In this document: one piece after another, positions 18,878 to 27,470 of the stretch
Layout of the letters: each line of letters starts with the position of its first letter
How positions within the stretch are numbered: the stretch's first letter is position 1
Assembly: GCA_934153805.1 (NCBI GenBank)
Contig: CAKPFO010000008.1
Coordinates: 1-44,612 of the forward strand
Length of the DNA: 44,612 nt
Source: an uncultured Clostridia bacterium
GTDB taxonomy: Bacteria; Bacillota; Clostridia; TANB77; CAG-508
Direction: 5' to 3'
The notes under the pieces: model-generated
What the model saw: only the letters and a program-made list of their open reading frames with translations
Told to the model about the DNA's origin: nothing
Database searches by the model: none
Position numbers and translations under genes: made by a program

Positions 18878-19615
18878 ATGGAAGAAAAAAATGAAAAAAC
18901 AAAAAAGAAACAACAAATTATAGTAGGAGCAATTGTGGCTGTTGTAGTAGCAGTAATAGTGATATTTGCAATAATGTTTACAAAAGACAGTGTTCAAGAG
19001 CAAAAATTAAGAAAAGAAATGGGCGAGATATCAGAAATTACAGCAAATATTAATTCTGAAAAAATGGACATGGATGAAATTGATAAAAAATTAAATGAAA
19101 CAATAACAACAGGAGATTATGCAATAGTAGAAAAGGCAATAAAGGAATATCTAAGTGATAGCTTAAATAGTATGAAAGCTATTACAGAAATTATGAACGA
19201 CGAGAGAATATCAAAAGTATTAACTGCAGAAAATTACAAAAACGATGGACCAGAATTTAAAGAAACAAAACAATATCTTGTAAACACCCAAAAAACATTA
19301 GAACTTTCTAAAAAAATATTGATGGAAAATATGACAGACGAAAAAGTAATGACATATATTGAATCAAAAAACGTAGACACCTATTATATCGATTTATATA
19401 AAGAATTGGCGATAGGAGAAGAAAGTGTAACAGAAGAAGACAGAAAGGCGATAGAATCAAGTTTAGACGATATTATAAATGTACTACAAGTAGAACAAGA
19501 AGTAATAGACTTTTTAGTTGCAAATAAAGGAAAATGGGAAGTTGAAGATGAGAATATAGTATTTGAACAAGATTCTTTAATTCAAGAATATAATGAATTG
19601 CTAGAAAAAATATAA
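18878..19615 (+). CDS. Single-pass membrane protein of unknown function
   Basis: 245 residues. A short, highly charged N-terminus (many Lys/Glu) precedes one TM helix (about 14-34, IIVGAIVAVVVAVIVIFAIMF). The rest is an all-helical, acidic extracytoplasmic domain rich in Glu, Asp, Ile and Met, with likely amphipathic helices. No catalytic motif or known domain is recognised. RBS AAAAGGGG is present. It follows the second dockerin/receptor pair and has its own terminator at 19620. A role in envelope maintenance is only suggested by location. Confidence 0.7.
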   Translation: MEEKNEKTKKKQQIIVGAIVAVVVAVIVIFAIMFTKDSVQEQKLRKEMGEISEITANINSEKMDMDEIDKKLNETITTGDYAIVEKAIKEYLSDSLNSMKAITEIMNDERISKVLTAENYKNDGPEFKETKQYLVNTQKTLELSKKILMENMTDEKVMTYIESKNVDTYYIDLYKELAIGEESVTEEDRKAIESSLDDIINVLQVEQEVIDFLVANKGKWEVEDENIVFEQDSLIQEYNELLEKI

Positions 19616-19619
19616 GAAA

Positions 19620-19659
19620 AAAATAAGGCTTAATATAGAAATATATTGAGCTTTATTTT
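19620..19659 (+). terminator. Rho-independent terminator
   Basis: 17-bp arms 19620-19636 and 19643-19659 with two G-U wobbles and a 6-base loop, flanked by A and T runs. It ends the 18878 transcript. Confidence 0.75.
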
Positions 19660-19684
19660 GTGTATTATAGATAAAACGTATCAG

Positions 19685-19857
19685 GTAAATTGATTATTTT
19701 AAACACAAATTAAGCCTACCCCACTTAAGTCTATGTAACATGCTGACACATTAACATAGACTTAAGCGGTCCCCACCAGTCTTAATTTATGTTTAAAATA
19801 ATCAATTTACTTAATCGCATAATGATTTTTGTAAAAAATCATTATGTTAGGGAATGA
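19685..19857. repeat. Family A structured intergenic element, copy 1
   Basis: Outer helix: 30-base arms 19685-19714 and 19781-19810 with one mismatch. Inner helix: 19724-19736 with 19754-19766 (13 perfect pairs). A separate 3' hairpin has arms 19818-19830 and 19834-19846 (13 perfect pairs) and is followed by GGGAATGA. The internal loops (around CCTACCCC and CGGTCCCCACCAGT) are nearly identical to those of the second copy at 28815-28984, while the helices differ in sequence but stay paired. It is either a structured RNA or a mobile foldback DNA element. No ORF is convincing in it. Confidence 0.8.
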
Positions 19858-20161
19858 TAAAAGAAAATCTATTCATATATAGAAAAGATTGATAAACCAT
19901 ATTACTTAATGAAAATACACAAGACATGAATAAAAGCAATGTGAATAAAAATGAATATACTTGTAACATAAATGTAATATATAATTTATTGATTTTGAAA
20001 AAGAGTTGTGTAATAATTGAATATGTAAAGATTGATTTTAAAGTCAAATAGATTATTAGTTTATTCAAAAAAAGCAAATAAAATATTAAATAATTAAGTA
20101 AATGAATGCAAAATGAATAATACAATTTGACTAAAACGAAAGAAAAATGGAGGGAGATTAA
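19858..20161. other. Gene-free AT-rich stretch before the prepilin-like gene
   Basis: About 300 bp between family A copy 1 and the TTG start at 20162. No convincing ORF, hairpin or repeat is seen on either strand. Several A/T-rich -10-like hexamers occur, but none has a convincing -35. The promoter of the prepilin-like gene must lie here. GGAGGGA near 20150 is its ribosome binding site. Confidence 0.5.
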
Positions 20162-21115
20162 TTGAAAATTTTACAAATAAACAAGCAAAGAGGGATAACA
20201 TTAATTTCATTAGTTGTTACAATAATAGTACTAATAATTTTAGCTGGGGTGGCAATAAGTATGACAGTGGGAGACAACGGAATATTTACAAAAGCAAAGG
20301 AAGCAAAAAGATTACAAATAACGTCAGAGGCAAAAGAAAAAATAGGAGCAGAGATACTAGCAGCACAAGTAGAGTCAATAGAAAGAAATGAAGAGCTAGA
20401 ACAATCACAAGTAGAAGATATAGTGGCAAAATATGGAATACTACAAGATGATAAAGACACTATAATATTAAAGGATAGTGAATACAAGGTAAGCCTTTTA
20501 GAAATATACCAAGGAACAACGACATCTTCAGGAAGTTATACAGAAAATAAAGCAAAAATAGAACTTTTAGAAGGACAAGTAAAAAGATTACAAGAACAAT
20601 TGGATTCTTCGTCACAAACAGGAGATGAAAAAGATAAAAAAATAGCAGAACTAAATGAAAAAATTACAGCAGTAGAAAATGAAAAAGCAGCACTCCAAAG
20701 TGAGAACAATACTTTATCAAGCAAAGTAGATGAAGTATCACAAAAAATTAAAACAATAGAACAACAGGTAAGCTCAATGAACAATAATTTACTACCTAAA
20801 AAGTGTACTACAGAATTACTTGCCAACGGATTAACATGGACTGAATTAAATACTATGACTACAGTATATTCGTATACAGCAACAGAACCCTGTTTAATAT
20901 TAACACAAATAAGAATGACAGGAGGATATATGAATGTTCTCGTAAATGGAAAAACGGTTGGAACGGTTCAAAATTCAGAAAATGTCTCAACTCAAATTGG
21001 AACAGTTACTTGCTTTTTAAATTCTGGAGATACATGTAGTGTAAGAGGGTATCAATATGCAACCTCAGGAGGAAGAATTGATACTATCTACGCTCAAAAA
21101 TTTGTAAATAATTAA
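20162..21115 (+). CDS. Type IV prepilin-like protein with long coiled coil and C-terminal beta head
   Basis: 317 residues, starting at TTG (GGAGGGA seven bases upstream). The first 11 residues form a short basic leader ending QRG. The class III prepilin cleavage site follows: G11 then ITLISLVVTIIVLIILAGVA, a hydrophobic helix of pilin type. Position +5 is Ser16 instead of the usual Glu, as in many clostridial pilin-like proteins. A helical stalk leads to a strong heptad coiled coil (about 130-209), then a beta-rich head (210-317) without a known family name. This suggests a trimeric or dimeric fibre tip or minor pseudopilin exported by a type IV pilus-like machine. No prepilin peptidase or pilus ATPase lies in the window. 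Confidence 0.8.
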   Translation: MKILQINKQRGITLISLVVTIIVLIILAGVAISMTVGDNGIFTKAKEAKRLQITSEAKEKIGAEILAAQVESIERNEELEQSQVEDIVAKYGILQDDKDTIILKDSEYKVSLLEIYQGTTTSSGSYTENKAKIELLEGQVKRLQEQLDSSSQTGDEKDKKIAELNEKITAVENEKAALQSENNTLSSKVDEVSQKIKTIEQQVSSMNNNLLPKKCTTELLANGLTWTELNTMTTVYSYTATEPCLILTQIRMTGGYMNVLVNGKTVGTVQNSENVSTQIGTVTCFLNSGDTCSVRGYQYATSGGRIDTIYAQKFVNN

Positions 21116-21220
21116 CTTGAAGATAGAGAGGAGAACAATTACACACTTTACCGTGGACTTCCGTATTGTACTTTATATCAAATAGAACTTAAAGAAGATA
21201 AAATATAATATATATAGAAA

Positions 21221-21312
21221 ATAAGAGTAGATATTGCTGTAAATCTAACTTGTTAGACAAAAGTTTAATAAGAAAGGCCTATCACAAGCAAAATCTACTC
21301 TTATAATTTTTA
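21221..21312 (+). terminator. Large terminator-like structured RNA after the prepilin gene
   Basis: Closing helix of 12 perfect pairs (21221-21232 with 21293-21304), extended inward by imperfect pairing (21234-21240 with 21284-21291). There is an internal hairpin TCTAA/TTAGA near 21244-21257, and AATTTTT follows. It could be a bulky terminator or an excised small RNA. The rest of the 330-bp gap (21116-21444) holds no ORF. Confidence 0.45.
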
Positions 21313-21379
21313 ACCAATTATTAAAACAAAGAAATCACAATAGCAAACCCAAATAAGCAAAAAATCTAACAAATTAGCC

Positions 21380-21408
21380 TTGTTTTTGCATATAAAATAC
21401 TATATAAT
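21380..21408 (+). promoter_or_regulatory. Probable promoter of the 21445 gene
   Basis: -10 TATAAT at 21403-21408 with a poor -35, TTGTTT, at 21380-21385 (17-bp spacing). The AGGAGG site of the gene follows at about 21433. Confidence 0.5.
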
Positions 21409-21444
21409 AGAGATAGTGTAAACTAAATAATAGGAGGAACGCTA

Positions 21445-22824
21445 GTGCAAAAGACAAGTAAAATAATAGGAAAAATAATTTCAACAATTATAACATTATC
21501 GCTTATATTTATTGCGTATAAAATATATTCTGTAAACAATTTCAACCAATACATAAAAGCAGAATACAATAGTGGAATATCAAAATTTAAGAGGGATGAC
21601 GAGGTAAAATACTCAAGTGTAAATAGTTATAGAATAGAAAACACAGACTACAATGATGCAATGTTTTTTAGAAAAATATCAGTAAATTCAAATACTCCAT
21701 ATAAAATAACTTGTATGATAAAAACACAAGATGTTAAAAACAAAAATGAAGACACCGACGCAGGAGCCCATATTTGTATAAATGGAACTGTTGAAAAATC
21801 AGATAATGTTGTAGGAACAACAGATTGGACGAAAGTAGAATTTGTATTCAATTCAAAAAATAGAACAGAACTAGAGGTTGGATTTAGACTAGGTGGAAAC
21901 TACGATGACTCTATAGGGACAGCATGGTTTTCTAATATAACTATAGAATCAGGGCTATCAGATGAATCAAGCACATGGAATTTTTTATGCATATTATTTG
22001 ATAATGTAGATGTAAATGTAAAGATAAAAGGTAGCAATCAAAATGTTCAATTACATTTGTCAGAAACAGATAAAGAAGATATGAGATTATGCATGCAAAG
22101 ATTTAAAAATTCAATGGCAGAATTATCAGAAAATAAAATATCTGTAACATATGACGTGATAGAAGAAAAAGAGCCAATTACATCAATGTCATATGATGAA
22201 GAAAATGGATATTACGTTTCTGCATATGATATAAAAAATGTAATAGATAAATATATAAGTCAAGGAACATATGACCACATATTTATAGCTTTTAGAACAG
22301 GAGACATTAACTCTAAAACAGAGATACCAGTAAATGATTGGATAGGCTTAGGAAGCATGGAATATAGAAATATTGGATTTTCAAATATACGACTTCCAAA
22401 TAGCGAATCAAACTACATATATAAATATGATGATAGAATAAACACTTTTCCAGAAGAGGTATATGTACACGAATTTTTACACACCTTAGAAAGAAATGCA
22501 GAAGAGTATGGATACGAAAGACCAGAGCTACATGCTTATGAAAAGTATGGATATAAAAATCAAAATACAGTAGGTCTAAAACAATGGTATAAAGATTATA
22601 TGAATAAAAATATAAAATCAAGTTCAGGTACATATGTAGGATTACCAAGTGAAATATTTACTAAAAAGCCAGTAAAGACTAGTCAATTTGATTATACAAT
22701 ACAACTAGACAAACTAAAGGACCCAGAAAACATAATAGAAGAAATAATTGAAGTTTTCAGAAAAATAGGAAACTTGTTTGAAACTATAAAAAGAAATAGT
22801 GAAACAGCACAAAATAATATATAA
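21445..22824 (+). CDS. Secreted or membrane-tethered putative zinc metallopeptidase with CBM-like N-terminal domain
   Basis: 459 residues from GTG, with AGGAGG upstream. An uncleaved signal-anchor (about 8-29) is followed by a beta-sandwich segment (about 40-170: MFFRKISVNSNTPYKI, TDWTKVEFVFNS, GTAWFSNITIE) with the usual look of carbohydrate-binding or jelly-roll modules. The C-terminal half contains HEFLH at residues 342-346, a canonical HExxH zincin motif, in the helix EVYVHEFLHTLER. ELHAYEKYGY some 18 residues later could supply another ligand. No named peptidase family is recognised. The substrate is probably outside the cell, protein or glycoprotein. queA follows 21 bp downstream, but functional linkage to it is unlikely. 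Confidence 0.7.
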   Translation: MQKTSKIIGKIISTIITLSLIFIAYKIYSVNNFNQYIKAEYNSGISKFKRDDEVKYSSVNSYRIENTDYNDAMFFRKISVNSNTPYKITCMIKTQDVKNKNEDTDAGAHICINGTVEKSDNVVGTTDWTKVEFVFNSKNRTELEVGFRLGGNYDDSIGTAWFSNITIESGLSDESSTWNFLCILFDNVDVNVKIKGSNQNVQLHLSETDKEDMRLCMQRFKNSMAELSENKISVTYDVIEEKEPITSMSYDEENGYYVSAYDIKNVIDKYISQGTYDHIFIAFRTGDINSKTEIPVNDWIGLGSMEYRNIGFSNIRLPNSESNYIYKYDDRINTFPEEVYVHEFLHTLERNAEEYGYERPELHAYEKYGYKNQNTVGLKQWYKDYMNKNIKSSSGTYVGLPSEIFTKKPVKTSQFDYTIQLDKLKDPENIIEEIIEVFRKIGNLFETIKRNSETAQNNI

Positions 22825-22845
22825 GGAAGGAAATGAAATACAAAA

Positions 22846-23868
22846 ATGAAGGTATCAGACTTTAACTATAACTTACCAGAAGAATTGATAGCACAAATAC
22901 CGCTAGAAAAAAGAGATGAATCAAGATTAATGGTGCTAAATAGAAAAAAACAAACGATAGAACATAGAACATTTAAAGATATAGTAGACTTTTTAGAGCC
23001 AGGGGATTGCTTAGTAAGAAACAATACAAAAGTAATTCCAGCACGTATATATGGAAAGAAAGAAACTGGTGCTAATGTAGAATTTTTATTATTAAATAAT
23101 ATCGAAGGAGATATCTGGGAAAGTATAGTAAGACCGGGAAACAAACTACATATTGGTACAAAAGTAATATTTGGAGATGGTCTACTAGAAGCAGAAATAC
23201 TAGATATAATGCCAGGTGGAACAAGAAAAGTGGAATTCCACTATAAAGGAATATTTAATGAAATATTAGATCAAATAGGATTAATGCCATTACCACCATA
23301 TATTCACGAAGAATTAAAAGAAAAAGATAGATATCAAACAGTATATGCAAAATATGAAGGGTCAGCTGCAGCACCAACAGCAGGCTTACACTTTACACCA
23401 GAACTATTAAAAAAGATAGAAGAAAAAGGCGTGCAAATAGCAAATGTAACACTACATGTAGGAATAGGAACATTTAGACCAGTAAAAGAAGATGAGGTAG
23501 AAAAGCATGAAATGCACTCAGAGCATTACTATATAAAACAAGAAGATGTAGACAAAATAAACAATGCACGTAAAAACGGAAAAAGAATAATAGCAGTAGG
23601 GACAACCTCATGCAGAGTATTAGAAACAGTAGCAGATGAAAATGGAATGTTAAAACAAACAGAAGGTGACACACAAATATTTATATATCCAGGCTATAAA
23701 TTTAAATGTATAGATGGACTAATAACAAATTTCCATTTACCACAATCAACATTACTAATGTTAGTATCAGCATTAGCTGGAAAAGACTATATAATGAAGG
23801 CATATAACGAAGCAGTAAAAGACAAATATCGTTTCTTTAGCTTCGGTGATGCAATGTTTATTAATTAG
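22846..23868 (+). CDS. queA: S-adenosylmethionine:tRNA ribosyltransferase-isomerase QueA
   Basis: QueA transfers and isomerises the ribosyl group of S-adenosylmethionine onto 7-aminomethyl-7-deazaguanine in tRNA, making epoxyqueuosine. 340 residues, normal length. Hallmarks are FNYNLPEELIAQIP at the start, DCLVRNNTKVIPARI, YEGSAAAPTAGLHFT, HVGIGTFRPV, GTTSCRVLE, and FHLPQSTLLMLVSALAG near the end. The RBS AAGGAAGG is 15 bases from the ATG, longer than usual. Its natural operon partner tgt is separated from it by a RAYT element whose inverted repeat begins at the queA stop codon. Confidence 0.96.
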   Translation: MKVSDFNYNLPEELIAQIPLEKRDESRLMVLNRKKQTIEHRTFKDIVDFLEPGDCLVRNNTKVIPARIYGKKETGANVEFLLLNNIEGDIWESIVRPGNKLHIGTKVIFGDGLLEAEILDIMPGGTRKVEFHYKGIFNEILDQIGLMPLPPYIHEELKEKDRYQTVYAKYEGSAAAPTAGLHFTPELLKKIEEKGVQIANVTLHVGIGTFRPVKEDEVEKHEMHSEHYYIKQEDVDKINNARKNGKRIIAVGTTSCRVLETVADENGMLKQTEGDTQIFIYPGYKFKCIDGLITNFHLPQSTLLMLVSALAGKDYIMKAYNEAVKDKYRFFSFGDAMFIN

Positions 23869-23912
23869 GGACGCCCCTTTTTCGAAAAAATTTTCTAAAA
23901 GGGACACTCCTT
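23864..23912 (+). repeat. Left inverted repeat (REP-like) of the RAYT element
   Basis: 49 bases containing GGGACGCCCCTTTTTCG near the outer end and GGGACACTCCTT near the inner end. It overlaps the queA stop codon at 23866-23868. Confidence 0.85.
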
Positions 23913-24003
23913 AAAATATAAAAAGAGGGGCTAATAAAATCTCAAACTATAATATAATAATTTGAGACGGGGGCTTATTATTAAAAAGAAAGGAATTGAT
24001 AAT

Positions 24004-24762
24004 ATGCCAAGATTAGCAAGAAATGAATTAGAAGGGAAAACTTTATTCCACGTGATGGTACAAGGAATAAACAAAGAAAAAATATTTGAGGGAGAAAGAG
24101 AAAAACTAGAATACATAAAGTTAATGAATCAGCATAAAGAAGAATTTCATGTAAAAATAATAGCTTATTGTGTAATGAGTAATCACGTACATTTATTGAT
24201 TAATACAGAAAAGATAGAAAATCTTACACATTATATGCATATAGTGAATACCTCATATGGAATTTATTATAACAAAAATAAAAAGAGAGTAGGATATGTG
24301 TATAGAGATAGATTCAAGACACAAGTAATAAATGATGAGAGACATTTATACAATTGCATTATTTATATTCACAATAATCCAGTGAAAGCAGGAATTTGTA
24401 AAGATACAAGTCAATATAAATTTTCTTCATACAAAAGTTTTTTTGATAAACAAAAGCAAGATATATTAATTAGAATATTTGAAAATAGAAGCAAATACAT
24501 AAAAGCAAATGAAATAGAAAATGTGATTGATATGGATTTCTTGGAAGATGAAGCAGATAACGAAAAGAATATAGAAAACACTATTGTAGAATATTTTGTA
24601 AAAAATAAAACTAATTATATTGAAATAAAGATTGACGATGAAAAATTAAAGGAACTAGCTACAAAGTTGAAAAAAAGCTATAAAATGACTAATATAAGAT
24701 TATCAAGATATCTAAAAGTCAGTAAATATAAAATAGACAAAATTTTAAATGAACAAAAATGA
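24004..24762 (+). CDS. REP-associated tyrosine transposase (IS200-like Y1 transposase)
   Basis: 252 residues from ATG 24004, preferred over the upstream TTG at 23962 because AAAGGA lies just upstream and MPRLARNE is the typical RAYT start. The Y1_Tnp domain (about 1-150) shows YCVMSNHVHLLI with the HUH metal pair, then YVYRDRFKTQVI and the helix LYNCIIYIHNNPVKAGIC, where a Tyr serves as nucleophile. The C-terminal third is Lys-rich, with a possible helix-turn-helix (MTNIRLSRYLKVSKYKIDKIL). Such enzymes cut single-stranded palindromic REP DNA. Flanking 49-bp inverted repeats and a solo copy elsewhere support an active or recently active element. Frame and motifs are intact. Confidence 0.88.
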   Translation: MPRLARNELEGKTLFHVMVQGINKEKIFEGEREKLEYIKLMNQHKEEFHVKIIAYCVMSNHVHLLINTEKIENLTHYMHIVNTSYGIYYNKNKKRVGYVYRDRFKTQVINDERHLYNCIIYIHNNPVKAGICKDTSQYKFSSYKSFFDKQKQDILIRIFENRSKYIKANEIENVIDMDFLEDEADNEKNIENTIVEYFVKNKTNYIEIKIDDEKLKELATKLKKSYKMTNIRLSRYLKVSKYKIDKILNEQK

Positions 24763-24811
24763 AAGGAGTGTCCCTTTTAGAAAATTTTTTCGAAAAAGGG
24801 GCGTCCCTAAT
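24763..24811 (-). repeat. Right inverted repeat (REP-like) of the RAYT element
   Basis: Exact reverse complement of 23864-23912. It begins directly after the transposase stop TGA and ends at the base before GGAGG of tgt, so pairing of the two repeats could affect tgt translation. Confidence 0.85.
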
Positions 24812-24822
24812 AGGAGGAAAAG

Positions 24823-25953
24823 ATGAAGCAAGCAATAACATACGAATTATTACACGAATGTAAACAAACAGGAGCAAGGAGAGGAGTTATACATACACCT
24901 CATGGAGATATACAAACACCTATCTTTATGCCAGTTGGAACACAAGCCACAGTAAAATCTATGACACCAGAAGAATTAAAAGAAGAGGTAAAAGCGCAAA
25001 TTATACTTTCTAATACATATCACTTGTATTTAAGACCAGGAAATAAACTTGTAAAAGAAGCGGGAGGTCTTCATAATTTTATGAAATGGGACAGACCAAT
25101 TCTTACAGATAGTGGTGGTTTCCAAGTGTTTAGTTTAGGTGATTTACGTACCATTTCAGAAGAAGGTGTTACATTTAAATCACATTTAGATGGTAGTAAA
25201 CATGTATTTACTCCAGAAAGTGTAATGGAAATAGAAGAAGATTTAGGAGCAGATATAATAATGGCTTTTGATGAATGTTGTCCATATCCATCTACATATG
25301 AGTATACAAAAAATTCTATGGAAAGAACAACAAGATGGGCAAAACGTTGTAAAGAAGCACATACAACAACAGACAAACAAGGACTATTTGGAATAATACA
25401 AGGTGGATTTTACAAAGATTTAAGAGAGCAAAGTGCTAAAGATTTAATAGAGTTAGACCTACCAGGCTATGCAATAGGGGGAATAAGTGTAGGTGAACCA
25501 AAGGAAGAATTTTTAGATATTTTAAGATATACAGCTCCACTTATGCCAAAGGATAAGCCAAGATATTTAATGGGAGTAGGAACACCAGACTACTTAATAG
25601 AAGCTGCAATAGCCGGAATTGATATGTGTGACTGTGTACTTCCAACAAGAATTGCAAGAAATGGAACAGCAATGACATCAAAAGGAAAAGTTGTTGTAAG
25701 AAATGCAACATATGAAAGAGATTGGGGCCCACTTGATGATGAATGTGATTGCTATACTTGTAAAAATTATACAAGAGCATATATTAGACACTTAGTAAAA
25801 GCAAACGAAATATTAGGAATACGTTTATTATCTATACATAATTTAAGGTTCTTGACGAAATTAATGGAAAGAGTTAGAATAGAAATAGAAAATGATAATT
25901 TAGCAACATTTGCTAAAGAATTTTACAAAAAATATTACGGAGAAAATACATAA
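24823..25953 (+). CDS. tgt: tRNA-guanine transglycosylase (queuine/preQ1 tRNA-ribosyltransferase)
   Basis: TGT exchanges guanine at position 34 of GUN-anticodon tRNAs for preQ1, the step before QueA. 376 residues, the bacterial length. Clear features: FMPVGTQATVKSM, SNTYHLYLRPG, LTDSGGFQVFSL with the general-base Asp, FGIIQGGFYKDLRE, GYAIGGISVGEP, MGVGTPDYL, and the DMCDCVLPTRIARNG region with the nucleophilic Asp. The zinc site is CDCYTC followed by a distal His (LSIHNLRFL). RBS AGGAGG abuts the right RAYT repeat. The gene was probably once directly behind queA in an operon. Confidence 0.97.
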   Translation: MKQAITYELLHECKQTGARRGVIHTPHGDIQTPIFMPVGTQATVKSMTPEELKEEVKAQIILSNTYHLYLRPGNKLVKEAGGLHNFMKWDRPILTDSGGFQVFSLGDLRTISEEGVTFKSHLDGSKHVFTPESVMEIEEDLGADIIMAFDECCPYPSTYEYTKNSMERTTRWAKRCKEAHTTTDKQGLFGIIQGGFYKDLREQSAKDLIELDLPGYAIGGISVGEPKEEFLDILRYTAPLMPKDKPRYLMGVGTPDYLIEAAIAGIDMCDCVLPTRIARNGTAMTSKGKVVVRNATYERDWGPLDDECDCYTCKNYTRAYIRHLVKANEILGIRLLSIHNLRFLTKLMERVRIEIENDNLATFAKEFYKKYYGENT

Positions 25954-25975
25954 GAAGAGAAAGGAATAAAGGGTT

Positions 25976-27355
25976 ATGGAGATTATTGGAACAAATATGG
26001 AACAAAAACAACAAAAAAATAAGAAATTAATGATAGCAATATCAATTATATTAGTAGTATTGCTACTTACTTGTGTGGGAATAGGAATAGCAATATTCTA
26101 TTTAAAAGAAACACAATTTAAGTTTTACGTAGATGGAGTATCTACATCAATGGGGACAGAAGATTTATTCCAGTTTGATGGAGATAATGTATATGTATCT
26201 TTAAAAGATATATCTTCAATAGTTGGATATAAATACTATAATGGAGGGTATAAACAATATACAGAAGATGCTTCTAAATGTTATTTGGAAAGTACCAATG
26301 AAGTATGTACATTTGAAAAAGATTCAAGTAAAATATACAAAACTGTGCCAGAAGAGCTAGACTACACATATTATACAATAGATGAACCTATAAAAAGAAT
26401 AAATGGTAAATTATATATATCTTCAAAAGGTCTTGAAACAGCATGCAATTTACAATTTTATTATAGCCAAGAAAAAAATCAAATAATTATATATACATTA
26501 CCATATTTAGCAAGCTATTATACTCAAGCTTATTCAAATTCAGCAGTAACAAGTAATTTCAATAATCAAAAAGCTCTATTATATGGACTACTAGTAGTGC
26601 AAAACGTAGATAACACAGATATGTCTAGTTCTTCAAGAAATGATGTGAGATATGGAATAAACAACTTAAACAATGAAGAAATAGTTGGAATGAAATATAA
26701 GAATATCGAATTTATAGAAGGAACAGAGGAATTTATAGTTACAACAACAGAAAATAAGGTTGGAATAATAACTTCTGAAGGAAATACAAGAATAGCTCCT
26801 CAATATGATGCTTTAAAACAAATTGACAAAGATTTAAATTTGTATTTAGCAACATCTAACAAAAAACAAGGAGTAATAGAAAGAAACGGAAAAATATTAA
26901 TCTATTTAGAGTATGATCAAATAGGAATAGACACTACAAAATTTACAACAAATGATATAAAAAATAAATATATATTATTTGATAATGCAATACCTGTAAT
27001 GCAAAATAACAAGTGGGGATTATATGACATAAAAGGAAATATGATATTACCACTAGAATATAATGGATTAGGATGTATATCAGGAACAAGTGCAAGCAAA
27101 AACTTTAACAATATATTAATAATTCCAGATGTAGAAGGAATAGTAGTAAGCAAAGGCTATCCAATTGAAAATACAAAACAAGAAACAACATTGTATGGAA
27201 TAGTAAATTCACAAGGTAAAACTTTAGTAGAACCATATTTAGAAACAGTGTATTCAGTAATTTCATCAGGAGTAGAAGAGTATACAATGACAAATAACGG
27301 AAATTCATATAATGTAGTAGAGTATATTAAGGCCAATACAACAAAAGAAAATTAG
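25976..27355 (+). CDS. Membrane-anchored protein with copper-amine-oxidase-like N-domain and WG-type repeats
   Basis: 459 residues. A Gln/Lys-rich cytoplasmic start precedes one TM helix (about 18-43, LMIAISIILVVLLLTCVGIGIAIFY). An extracytoplasmic region (about 50-185) looks like the copper amine oxidase N-terminal/stalk-like fold often used in clostridial wall proteins (VYVSLKDISSIVGYKYY, RINGKLYISSKGLE). From about 215 onward come repeats with WG-repeat character: KVGIITSEGNTRIAPQYDAL, KQGVIERNGKILIYLEYDQI, KWGLYDIKGNMILPLEYNG and LYGIVNSQGKTLVEPYLE. The role is unknown; WG repeats form beta-structures for binding. It lies 22 bp after tgt and ends at a strong bidirectional terminator. Start at 25976 is uncertain; 26000 is the alternative. 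Confidence 0.75.
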   Translation: MEIIGTNMEQKQQKNKKLMIAISIILVVLLLTCVGIGIAIFYLKETQFKFYVDGVSTSMGTEDLFQFDGDNVYVSLKDISSIVGYKYYNGGYKQYTEDASKCYLESTNEVCTFEKDSSKIYKTVPEELDYTYYTIDEPIKRINGKLYISSKGLETACNLQFYYSQEKNQIIIYTLPYLASYYTQAYSNSAVTSNFNNQKALLYGLLVVQNVDNTDMSSSSRNDVRYGINNLNNEEIVGMKYKNIEFIEGTEEFIVTTTENKVGIITSEGNTRIAPQYDALKQIDKDLNLYLATSNKKQGVIERNGKILIYLEYDQIGIDTTKFTTNDIKNKYILFDNAIPVMQNNKWGLYDIKGNMILPLEYNGLGCISGTSASKNFNNILIIPDVEGIVVSKGYPIENTKQETTLYGIVNSQGKTLVEPYLETVYSVISSGVEEYTMTNNGNSYNVVEYIKANTTKEN

Positions 27356-27411
27356 TATATGAGCAAATTTCTCTTCGTGAGACTAGTATATTAAAAATAT
27401 TAAAGAAACAT

Positions 27412-27452
27412 AAAAACACCAGTAAAATTAAATTTTACTGGTGTTTTTAAAA
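27412..27452. terminator. Bidirectional rho-independent terminator
   Basis: 18-base arms 27412-27429 and 27431-27448 are perfect complements (the innermost bases form the loop), flanked by A and T runs on both sides. It serves the 25976 gene on plus and the XRE gene on minus. Confidence 0.9.
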
Positions 27453-27470
27453 TAAAAGATAAACTTTTAT

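Larger units (their letters stand above)
23864..24811 (+). mobile_element. RAYT element with perfect 49-bp terminal inverted repeats between queA and tgt
   Basis: A Y1-transposase gene (24004-24762) is bounded by inverted repeats 23864-23912 and 24763-24811 that match at all 49 positions. The left repeat includes the queA stop codon TAG, and the right repeat starts on the base after the transposase stop and ends just before the AGGAGG of tgt. A diverged single copy of the repeat lies at 34588-34637. This is the arrangement expected for a REP-associated tyrosine transposase flanked by inverted REPs. Insertion or recent gene conversion is suggested by the perfect identity. Confidence 0.8.

Noticed and set aside
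22833..22865. Ten-codon leader peptide overlapping the queA start
   Set aside because: Its ATG is only two bases from the GGAAGG site and it has no conserved feature; it is probably chance.
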